NCBI RefSeq assembly: GCF_014805625.2
Contig: NW_023998414.1
Location: forward strand, 33,017,104 to 33,081,103
DNA: 64,000 nt
Source of the DNA: Glossina fuscipes
Lineage: Eukaryota > Arthropoda > Insecta > Diptera > Glossinidae
Reading direction: 5' to 3'
Below are positions 25,581-37,390 of the stretch, piece after piece (position 1 is the stretch's first letter; each line of letters begins with the position of its first letter). Under the pieces are notes generated by a model. It saw nothing but the letters and a program-made list of their open reading frames with translations. It was not told the origin of the DNA and searched no databases. The translations under genes and the position numbers were made by a program.

Positions 25581-26729
25581 AATGTAATAATCATAAAAGA
25601 TTTGGGTGTCAACTCGTTTAATGATTCGAAAGAGATATCACAGATCTATTAAATTTTTTTTTTTTTTCTTTTTCTCTTTTTTCTTTTTTGTTTTTAATGA
25701 AAAGCGAAAATAACGTTTGGCATAAATTCGTTAATACTTTGCAATCGTATTTTCGTATATGAATACGTACATAAAATGCTAGATTAAATTGACCCATTAG
25801 AGGCCAAAAATTAGGTTAAATACAATTTTGCTAACTACAATATATTAAATTATGCGATATCTACTTATCTAATTTAAACAAAGCAAAAAAAAAAACAAAA
25901 AAAAACAAAAAAAAAACAAGAATTCATTCAGTTTTTTTTTTTTTTTTTATATAGCTACATTTTGCCAATAGATACATACATACATGCATACATATTTTCG
26001 CATTGTACGCATATAACGTGATATGTAGCAGAGTGAGTTGGGTGGTGGTGTAGGGGGGGGGGGTTGCTTTTATGTGTTAAAATAACACAAAAACACAGTC
26101 TATCTAACTTAACTAGAAATGCATGTAAAATTTTTGGTTAAGATTTCATAACATTTAATGTAATATGTTCTTAAAGATGAATTGATTGCCGGCTATAACG
26201 TAACGATAATCGGCAGTTGCATGCATTTGCACTTCAAACGGCAATGTGTATTTGGGCAGCCAGATAGTGTAAATGTAGACAACTGGCCACCAATGTTAGG
26301 ATATTGCCAACAGCAACAGCCATATGCAAGCGACGAAAAGATTTGTGAATGCGTTGATAATGCGGACAATTCACTAAATCTCCTTGTACAAGGCTACCAA
26401 TTTCTTTGCCGCTACCAATAGTTCCTTCAATCTTGTATTTTTCATGCATCAACAATAGCAAAGTAGGTGCCAGATATAATCTAACAATGACTTCGATCGC
26501 TCCGGTACATGCTAAAGTGCCAAGCTGTACGCATTTAGTTAACGTCCAAGTCGTTAAAAAATATTTCACATAAAGTATGAGCATAACAATACTGAGCATC
26601 GCGTTGAGTGCAAAATATTTTGGGAAGAGTATTTGCTGGCACATACCAAACATATGGCGAGGTAATGAAAAATATAACGATAGACCTGTAAAAAAATAAT
26701 ATGAAAAATGAAATTCAATTCCTATATAC

Positions 26730-26767
<38 letters not shown>

Positions 26768-26789
26768 CAATATATATATATATGTATAT

Positions 26790-26827
<38 letters not shown>

Positions 26828-28942
26828 ATATGTTAGATCATTTGCAGTTACGCTGTCACACACCTGAGACAAAGGTCATCCATATTTGAGCACCAAAATG
26901 TGTAGCAAATGATCCCAAATAGACGAGTAATGCGATCGTATTCTCGTTGTGTCTTCTTTCTTTCGGCTCCCAGTGCCGTTGGCTCTCCACCGTTTGGTCC
27001 AGGTCACGATTGGTCGTTTGCCAATCGACAAGTTCGGGCCAAACAACGAGCAATACAAACGACAATATGCAGATGGCTATGATATGAGCGGGCTGTGTAG
27101 TTTTCGTCAGCAATCTGCAATAGTAGAACCGAATATCTATAGCAAACATATACATTTTGCATAATATAAATTAACTTTGTCTGTCTGAGAATTTATGCAT
27201 TCTATTCAGGCGTCGGCCGGCAAGAAATTGTTTGCTTTAATGGCAAACAATGACTGGCGTACGTGCGAAAACGCATGCAACTTTTATTCATTGGACTGAA
27301 ACAAACATTCGCTATTCCCCTCAACATGGTATCGGTTTCCCCTTAAATCGGTATTTATGCGACCCTCAACACAATATGTATATAAATATATATATAAGAA
27401 ATTTATGTATGCATGCAAATAACAGTCAACTGACATAAGAGTATTTTTTCGTGTACACAAGTACAGCCAAGCACGCTAAGGAGAATTTCATGAGTATTGA
27501 TCAGACAGAACAGAAAGTGTCTTAATGCTTACCGCAAAGCATTCTATATTGAGCATAAGGTAATAGGCAAAGGCTAATAAAAAACAAAAAATATAAAAAA
27601 ATAAATAAATAAATAATGAAAGAGAAAAAATGCAAAAATTCATAAAAAGTCGTCAAAATTTCATTGTTTAACCGCAAAAGCATAAACACACATCCATATA
27701 TATATATATATATATATTATCAGTGAAAGGAGGGTGTCATTTAATGTCATGTTTACAAATAACTAATTCTTACATTTAGATGGTGGTGGAGTGTGGTTTC
27801 TTCACTTACGTATAAATTTTGCTGGTTTGCATGTTCCTGATAGTGCGTTGAAAACGTAATAGAAACTCTTTAGTCGATTGAGTAACTTTCGCCAATGGAT
27901 CGTCGTTAAAAGACGCCTTCTTGATCATTCCATTAGATTGATAATGATGATCAGAGATATTAGTTATTGGTGTTTCGAATTTATTTAGTTGAGCTTGACG
28001 AAAGCGACCACACATTTTCGGAATTTTCAATTCACCAATGCATGATAATGATGATGATGATGACGATGACGACGACAATGACGACGACGACTCGATACCA
28101 ACAAAATCTTTATTTAATTGAGTATCTTCGGCAGCATAAGCTACATCCAATTCAACATTATTATCCACATGCAGTACATTTGTTGTTGAATTAATTTTTT
28201 CCTCATGCTGTTTAGTATTGTATTCCTTTACCCGCTTCCTCATTGTAAATTTTAATGTCTTGATGATTTTCTGCGGCATACCATTTTCGACGCATTTGTC
28301 GATTTGCTCGTTTTCTAATATCGAATTATGGCACATTATTTATTGGCTTAAATTGATTTTAATATATATTTCACACGCGTATGAAAACAATAAAAAATAT
28401 TATTAAAATAACGCTTCACTTAACGATAATGGAGCTCTTTGGTTTTACTTGAATAAGAGACAGACACTCGATATAAACAATTATTATTATTATTATTAAG
28501 AATAATAAATATCAAGTAAATTTCTTAGATGCGTTCCTTTGCACGAATTTTTCTTCTTCTTCTTTTAATGATGCTAACTATAATATAATAAATAAGTCGT
28601 GCTGCTCTTTCGATTTCTTTATTCACACACAATATTATATTGTTTCTTTCTATTCTTATATTCAGTTGCGTACAGAGAACAGCAGACGACTTTCACGCGA
28701 TGAACAAACAAATGCTAATGATTTATCCAGCAATCGGTTGCAATGTTTTATATTCTCAAATGATTGCTGTTTCTATAGAGCATTGGCAGACGAAAAAACA
28801 AAAAAACAAAACAAAAAAAAAAGTTACTTACGCTCATTTACGGTTTGTGTCATCGTTTCGTTCAAAGCATATTTGCTGAATTGTGTGACTCTCATTTAAG
28901 CAAATGAATTAATTGACAAGATCATCATTAATATTCATCATA

Positions 28943-28984
<42 letters not shown>

Positions 28985-29202
28985 CTCTCTCCCTTCTCTC
29001 TTTTGCGTTCTCTCTTAATCCAGATCCCATTACCATTGGAGTTTAGTGATTTTATGCCCTCGCGCAATGGCTGCTAGATACCAAGTGATTTTCGAGTAAA
29101 TTTTAGTCTCTCGCTCCTCCTCCCGTTACCACGCCCATATAATTAAAGCTCAGAATGCCTACAAGCCGATTGACTTTCATTCTTCTTCTTTACAAATTTG
29201 AA

Positions 29203-29235
<33 letters not shown>

Positions 29236-29396
29236 AAAAAAAGCAGAAAAGAAAACTTTGAACCATTGATCGTTAAGAACGATTGCTTGGATGATGTTTA
29301 CACTTTATTTCCTTTTTCCTTCCATTGACGTCTATATACAGCACACGTAATGAATTATAAATGTTTTGAAATTCTTATAAGAAAAATTTATAGCCC

Positions 29397-29438
<42 letters not shown>

Positions 29439-31600
29439 GTGTAAGCTGCAATCACATGCTTCCATAAAAGCAATTCAGCGACAAATAGGGGTTTTACTGC
29501 CGCCGTTGAATCAAATATTTACACTAAAAACATATACACACACAATCGCATGCAAGACTCCCGTTGAATGTGCACTAAACTGATATAAACAAATTTTTGT
29601 TGTCAACAGAAAGATAATGAAAAATGAAAATAAAAAAAAGTAGAAACCCTAAACAAAGCAAAAAAAGAAAAAAAAAAAAAAAAAATATTGAATTTGCCAA
29701 ACAATATACTACTTGGCCAAACACATGCTTGCCTAAAGACAGGCGATGAGAACACAGATAATTAACAACGATCTTGGCATATTTTACACATTTGTGTACA
29801 TTTCCGATTATGATTTCATACTGTCGTCACTAAATTTATGCCAGGACCTTGCCTTGCTTGTTTGCCTGGTTCAATCGAATCAGTCTAGAAGTGATTGATT
29901 ACAAGTCAAAATGAACAAAAGCTAGGTAAACTTTGCAATTTTATAATCTTTCTTCGCCTTCTTAAGGAAAACGAGCTTCAGAGCCTTCGGGTGGCCAAGT
30001 TCTCTTTCGATAACTTTCGATAACACTTGATCGATAACATTTCTCTATCGGAGAAGCTCTATTGCATTGACAATGCCCCCGTAGGCAGGATTTTAATAGA
30101 ATAGATAAAGGACATCATCATCATCATTTTTCACTGTCAATGATATTCAAATTCAATTCAATTTAATACGGTTTGCGACTTTCTTTCATTTATCCGAAAT
30201 TCAGTAGGAATTTAATTATGGATGACGAGTTCGAATATTTTAGGTTAACAAAAAGCTAATACGAAGAACTTTTTTTACGCTCGTTTTAGTGACTAGAAGA
30301 ATTTCCTTTTTTTTTTTTTTTTTTTTTGAAAATAATGCCTCAGAAATCCCATAAACTATTATATATACCCTTAAAGAGATCTGAACGAATAATGGAATCT
30401 CTTTCTAATTATGTGAATGCGTTATGAGTTCGAATTTCGCTTAGAACAAGAAAGTTGAACTACATTTTTTCCCCATTAATCTCCACGAAAGGGCTAGAAA
30501 AAATAAGATCATATCCTCATATCTATATTTTATTCGAGTATTACAAAATGTTTTTACTCGAATGTGATTTCAACTAAAGCATTTCGATAATCTTTTTGAT
30601 CCTAAATACATGATATCCGATTTATTGTCCAATCGCAATATATTGTCGTGTATCCATAACTAGTGAAATATGTGATAATTTAATCATAATGTGATGAAAA
30701 TCTTTTATTTATATATTTAAACACCAGCTAGTGATAGGATATAAAAATGCATTTTTAATGAATCAAAATTCTCTTTTGTTTTTCTCTCTTAAACTAATTG
30801 CGTTATTTATTAACAAGTCAGAATTGTTATATTCAGCTGTTGCCGAATCATTTACACCCCATAACATTTGATCTTTGCATACTTTGGTATTCTATAGTAT
30901 TGCATGGATCTAGTTTTCTACAGATACTAAGATAATAATAAATGGGACATTTTTTTTTTACATCTATTTTATAAGTAATGGGCAAAGAATCGAAAGAAAT
31001 TTTTACTTTGATAATCAAAATTGTTCTCAGCTCACTGTTTTCCTTCCACCGATATTTGACCAATTTTCAATAGTGACTTGTCGTTTTGCAACAATTGTGC
31101 TATGCTTTTGCCAAATTTGAGGCAAAACAAAAAAAAAAAAACCATCTATACGGAATAAGATAATATATTACATCAAGTGTGTGAGGTGCAACATGCTTTC
31201 TCCATGTTGCTGAAATTTTAACAAAATGAATGTATCTCTAAGCTTGATGGGTGGATTATGGGTTATAAATAGAAAGAGTAATTTTAGTCGATTAATTAAT
31301 ATTTTAATTTCGAGGTGCTGAGTAACTAAAATTCGTTTTAAATTGATTTTTGTTTTGTTGTTGTTTTTTAAATAAATAATTCTTGACATGTCCAAGTATA
31401 CTACGTGCTAAGTGGCCATCATTATTAATTAATAGTTTATCTTATCTTCTTCATACCTTTGTATGATATAAGGTACGATTCTTGTTTGCTTTCCTTGTTT
31501 TACCATTTAATAAATATTAGTAAGTAATTGATTGATAGCAATGTAATTAAACAGTGTAATATCTAAAGATATTGCATACTCGATACTCATTTTATATATG

Positions 31601-31634
<34 letters not shown>

Positions 31635-34600
31635 TAATTTACGTCATTTTTGTGTACCCCCCTCCGCGCACGTATGCATAAATTCCAAAGGACAGCGACA
31701 GCAATTGAACTTCGTATCGCGATGTAATCTAAAATTTGAATCATTTATAATATCAATCGATGCAATCAATTTTATATAAAATTATAAACTTTTAATTTTT
31801 TTTTGCAATTGCAAATTTTATGGTCTGACGGTATTCATATCACTTCAAATGCACATGTATGTCTATGTGCGTTAATTATTTGCATATAGAAATGAATAAT
31901 TTAGAACAGGTTAGTGTAAATGAAATTCACTTTACTCGGTCCCTTTCTACACCGTAGCGAAACGATTAGAAATCACTTTGTTTTATAGACCGACGCTATA
32001 CGGCAGCGCGTCTAAAGACCGACGGTGATGAAAAGTAATGAATTTGCTTCTCTAGTACCGGAAAAGTAATGGAGCAGTGAGAAAGCATAATGAAAATGAA
32101 TTTTCAAATATTCATTTACTTTTAATTACAAAATACAGAATCGCCTAATCTATTACTGCAGGTCATTGGTTTCGTGTAAAAGACAAGAAGAAGAAGAAGA
32201 AGAAGAAGAAGAAGCTTTTATTATCTGTATATGTAGATTCCTAATCTCTTCATTGTGCTATTCAATGTTAGGTTTTTTTCATTTTCTTTGACATCCCCAT
32301 ATATTTGAGTGTAGAGATTAATAAAGATCGAAGAGTGATCAACAAGTCGGTTGTTGCTAAAAGAAGACGAAGATTTTACCGGACATGATTACATTTATGC
32401 ACGATATCAAACGTATATAATCGTATTATAATGGAAAGGAAGAGTGTGATTTGGTCCTCCCCCCCCCCCAAGCCAAGCATGCATTCGCCTCGTGCCAACT
32501 TCAACAACTTCAACTTGTCCCGTGACCGCACATTTCTAATAAGAAGACGTAAAAAATAATATTCGACACTAAAACACTGTACTATTATAGGAGAATATTA
32601 AAAAGTAATTAAACTTGGGCGTGTTTGGTATTTTTACACATAAATACACTTTTAAAGAGATCTTTAAATATGAAATATTTTTCTACAATGTCATTTATTA
32701 TAATTCTATATTATCCGCATTTTTACGATGAACTTTTAAGTGGCCCTGGAATATATTTATATATCAAGTTTTTATAGGTGTGTGTTTTTCCTGTTAATAT
32801 ACGTAAGCTGAGTACGTTAAATATGAGTGAGTATACACTCAGTTTCCAATTTAAATCAAAAAAATAAAAATGCTGTAGTTTTTTTTTTTTTTGTTGTTTT
32901 TTATGACCAATCACTCAAGGGATGCGTCCCCTAAATTGTGTGCATTGTACGGTGATGATGGCCAGAAAGTATTGAAAAGGAGAGGGAAATGTAAAAGGGG
33001 ACGGAATCTCGTGTGCCAAGTTTGGCAAATTTTGGCATTCTTCATTCATTTTTGTATCCGACGACGACGAGTGTAGCAAGAGAACAATATATGCAAAAGT
33101 CAGCATGAAATATAACGCTGATCAATATGATGACATATGATGTCGAAAGCATTTCATCTTTATTATCATAGCAATATTTTTGTAAAAATTGCATAATTCA
33201 TTTAAACTGAGACGATTCGTTTTTCGCAAAAAACGTAGAAAACAAGAATAAGCAAGAAAGTAAAACTGCCTTGTCTTATGTAAAAGGGATATCGGCTTAG
33301 CTAAGCTTCACTGCAAGGTCCATCTATATTCGGAGCGTCCAAGTGCACGAATTATCGAGTATTTTAAATGATCTCATTCCGCCTTTTATGCTAAAGCCGA
33401 TGAGTTTAACAACATGAGATTGGGAAGGGCTTCTTTGTTGTTGCTTAAACAGGAATACATTATTATACATATACAATATTTATATACCTATGTTCTTTGT
33501 GCAAAAGAGAACATTTTGTTCTAGCACTTATAAAAGAATATTTATTTATATTATAATAAAATCATTGCTAAGTTGTCATCTAAAAATGTACCTTCAAAAA
33601 TGTTACATCGCTCAATAAGTCTGCGATCGTTATTCAAATGCATTTGTAATGCTACATAATATCCGCTATTGATCCTTCAACCCGTTTTAGGATAGACGAT
33701 GAACGTTTGAACGTTTGAACGTTGGTACTATCCAGAAATTAGAACGGCCCTCTCAACCATGCTACCCGAGACTTATTGAATGATGTATTATAGAAATGGG
33801 ATTTTAAATTTAATTATAAAGTTACTTAAAGTTAAAGGTTTTTTTTTTTTTTTAAATATGGCCAATCGCTCAGGAGATATCCCCAGAAGAAAGGAAAGAG
33901 AAAGAAATAGGGAGATAGAGCCCGTAGCCTAGTGGATTTGTGCCCAATCGGTAAGTGGTATGTCGTTGCCGACTGAGCACTCACTATAGCTACAAACCCA
34001 AAAAAAAAATTAAATATTACCTTTAACCTTTAAAGGACAGCATTTATGAATATGTAAATCGATATAACGGACATCTCTACGGCGCAGATGACAGAATCTT
34101 GTGGATAGCCATCAATTGGTATGCTATTCTCATTATACACGAAAACACTTCTATTGCAGAATGTATTATATTTTTTTGGATGTATGTAACAACCACAAGA
34201 GCTTAAGGTAGACGCTGCTTTTATTCCATCAATTCATTTAGAATAACTTTCTTAATCAGTTTAGGCTTATTTGTTGTACGTTTGTCCCATTATCTGATGT
34301 TTGTCTATAGGTCTTTGCCTTCAATCCGCATAGTGGTCGCAATTTTTAAAGATACTCTAACAACATTTGATACAGTGAGGTGTCCGTTTGATCCATAGAC
34401 GAACCCCATTGAAAATGACCTATATTGAATCAATTTTACTACCACCACCACGACCACGCCTATTTGGAAAAGGCCTTATATGAAAGAAAATGTCATTTTT
34501 TAAACTTTCGCGACTTGAGAAACTTGGATCGGATGGATTAATATTTTGAACACCATCGCCTAGTACAGATGCTAAAAAAAAATCGAAGGTTTTATGAATT

Positions 34601-36300
34601 CACGATATCGAATAGATAGATGAATTATGAATTACATTAACTTTTAATAACTTTTAATAACTTTAAGGTAATCCAATATGCAGTAAGTGGTTAACAATTC
34701 ATTTTTCTTTGCTTCCTCGGACATCGTTTGGACAAATTTTCTAAATTCTTCCAATGGCCTTTCCATTTCTCAATATCTATATGAAATAAGAAAAAAAAAG
34801 GAAAGTCTATCGAAGTTCGTCTTACGTATAAGCGACCAAGCGGTGTTTCGCGCGCATAGCAAGATGTCTTACGGAAGACTTCAAATGCAAGTATACAATG
34901 CTTCAGGCAATAGGTTTTCATGAATATGCAGAGAATGGAAATATCAACGGACTTGTCGTCGCACAATCAATTTTCGCGAAATTTCATTTATTGATAACTC
35001 AGATGCTGCTGTTCGAACGATGTAAGTTTCAGTTGTTCTCACAAGCTGCTGCAACTTTAAAGGGTTGGATGTCGTATCTGGCATTGCGCATTTCTATGCT
35101 GTGTTAAGTGGATTAACCTTTGGAGAAAAAAGGAAATGAAACCAAAGCAACGAAATAGAAAGTGGTTTGCGATAGTGTTTCCATTTAATAATAAAAATGT
35201 ATTTTTTTTTTAAACTAAATAAATTACGTATGTTGAACGGAATTGATGAATACATGTTTATGTCATAATGAATTGTTTTTTTTTTTTTTTTGTTTTACAT
35301 TAATTTATAATTAATATACGATTCTCTTAATGCGTTCAACACATGAGCAAACGGAAAACAACTGCGAACCGTAGAATTTTCGCATGTGTTTATGTGCAGA
35401 CGCAATATGTTTATTTTTGTAGGTTTTATAGAGTGACTTTTTGTTTGTTTTTGTGACTTTTGTTTGTTGTTTTTCTTAGTTTATAGAAATATGTGTTCAT
35501 CTTGATTACTATCTTAAGATTTTGGTTGCACTACTGATTGTTTTCTGTACATGTAAATATCGTCTCAGCAGTTTTCTTCTAACACTGCTCACTGACACTC
35601 TTTCGAGGATGCGACAGACCGACCTACTTCTACGTATGAAGTTGTCTTTCCTTTGCATGTCTAGCGTGTATGATGTATAATAAGTGTAGAGTAATCGTTT
35701 GATATAAAAAGAACTAAAGACCGACCCAGTTTAAAATACATAGTTGTATTGTCGTCAGTCCTGTCCATGACATTTATTATTAGTCCGTTAAGAGTTAGTG
35801 GATTTTTTTAAGCAGATTTTTTTAAAGTCAATTAAGACGGCAAGTAGAAACAGATAGAGTGTTTTATGCTAACGGAGACCATTTTCTTTTTCGTTGACAG
35901 GCAGAGCCGAGCCAATTGCTGCGCTCAGACTTTAACAAAACGCTCTCTACTTTTACAACATAATTACGGAAAATTCGTTTGTGATTTGAGAGCGGAAGAA
36001 AGAGTCTTAGCGCTTACGATCTTTCTCTCATTTAAAACCCAAATATCTCAATTTCTTCGAGATGTCGTCGTACGTCTTTATAGCGGAATATTTTCAGCTA
36101 AATGATCGCTAAGCTGAGAAAACAAATATGCGCTTGTTTCTTTTCACTTAAAGTGATTTAATGATCTCTTGTAGTCTGCTGGATCGCGTATCAAGCCATT
36201 CTTCATAATAACTATGAATATGTGTGCGTCCGTGTGTCGATTTGTGTTCCTCCATTCCTCTTCGTTTCAGTGAGAGCTCCAGTATGCACTATAGTATGAT

Positions 36301-36335
<35 letters not shown>

Positions 36336-36712
36336 TTTAATTGCAATAAGTGAACGTTGTAAACCTGATTGTTTACGCTTGCAATTTATCTGTGCGGTGT
36401 TGTTGTGTGAGAACTGAAATTCACACAAATTCAGGGGAAACAAATGTTGTTGTTAGCGGCTGTGTGGCGTACGTGACTCGGCCATTATCAGTGATGTCTG
36501 CACTTTATAGCTGCATTTAGTTGGTATATTCCATCTTTGATAGATGGAATGTTTTTATGAGAAAAACGTTAAATACATAAATAATATCTTGTTGTTGTTG
36601 TTATTGTTATTGCTGTTGTTGTTATTCTCATTATTATTGTTGTCATTATTATTGTTGTTCTCGTTATTGTCGTTGCTACACCTCCATCTATCACCTAACT
36701 ATGTAGGACAAT

Positions 36713-36754
<42 letters not shown>

Positions 36755-37355
36755 CGTTTTAAACGCATTTACGTCGGAACGATTAGATTACAATTAAAAA
36801 CTTTCAACAAAGTAAAGATTAACTGACAGGCGTCATCGAACTTTTAGTTATTTCTGCTGAATTTTTTGTTTTTTTTTTTTTTTGTTTTTTTTTTATTCCT
36901 GAAATTCTTAACATGCACACGAAATGTATGAATTAAAAACCCATACATACAAGTTCTCATACAAACTGTAATTTTCTATAATTTGACAAAAAATAAAAAA
37001 ATAAGAAAAAATAAAAAAAAATAAGTAAATAAACGTTTATTAATAACTATAATGGATGGTTCATTTGTTCTTTACTTTTTTTTTTTTTTTTTTAGGTTTA
37101 TGCATCTCTGTTCAAACCATTGCGTGTATCGCGACACCAATTTAAGAAAGTCTTAAACTGCATGAAAGTCATACGTGCCCTTAAATATCAAGAGGTTTAT
37201 GCACAAGAAAAAGTTACCAAAGTTGACAGTCTGTCGTTGGTTCTGTCAGGAAAGTAAGTATGTGTGTGTGTTTGTGTGTGTGTGTGTACAATCATGCGTG
37301 CGGGCGCGTGTACGCTTGTATACATAATACTTGTTCTTAATAAATGTAGAAAGAT

Positions 37356-37390
<35 letters not shown>

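Larger units (their letters stand above)
21492..26233. other. Popeye intron 1, left part
   Basis: 4.7 kb of intron downstream of Popeye exon 1. It contains a CT-rich tract at 21790-21825, an exon-like minus-strand segment at 22186-22311, a long copy of repeat R1 at 23495-24010, a (GTCTCT)n run at 25149-25180, (TA)n at 25543-25577 and an 11-G run at 26053-26063. No complete gene. Confidence 0.55.
28337..37095. other. Popeye intron 1, right part
   Basis: 8.8 kb of intron. No gene supported. Contents: (CT)n at 28945-28980, poly(A) near 29204-29233, (TA)n at 29402-29434 and 31597-31636, a GC-rich hairpin at 31986-32024, (AAG)n at 32185-32213, two SINE-like elements at 32879-33025 and 33839-34005, repeat R1 at 34200-34510, poly(T) at 36303-36332, a GTT/ATT-rich block at 36590-36680 and (GA)n at 36718-36752. 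The final poly(T) at 37078-37093 is the polypyrimidine tract of Popeye exon 2. Confidence 0.55.

Noticed and set aside
29025..29080. Polypyrimidine tract plus AG at about 29024 followed by 17 open codons ending PSRNGC
   Set aside because: In phase with Popeye exon 1 but very short, and the pyrimidine tract is just the (CT)n microsatellite.
33925..33970. Box A-like string on the plus strand suggesting a tRNA gene
   Set aside because: No matching box B or cloverleaf; the better reading is the head of a minus-strand SINE-like element.
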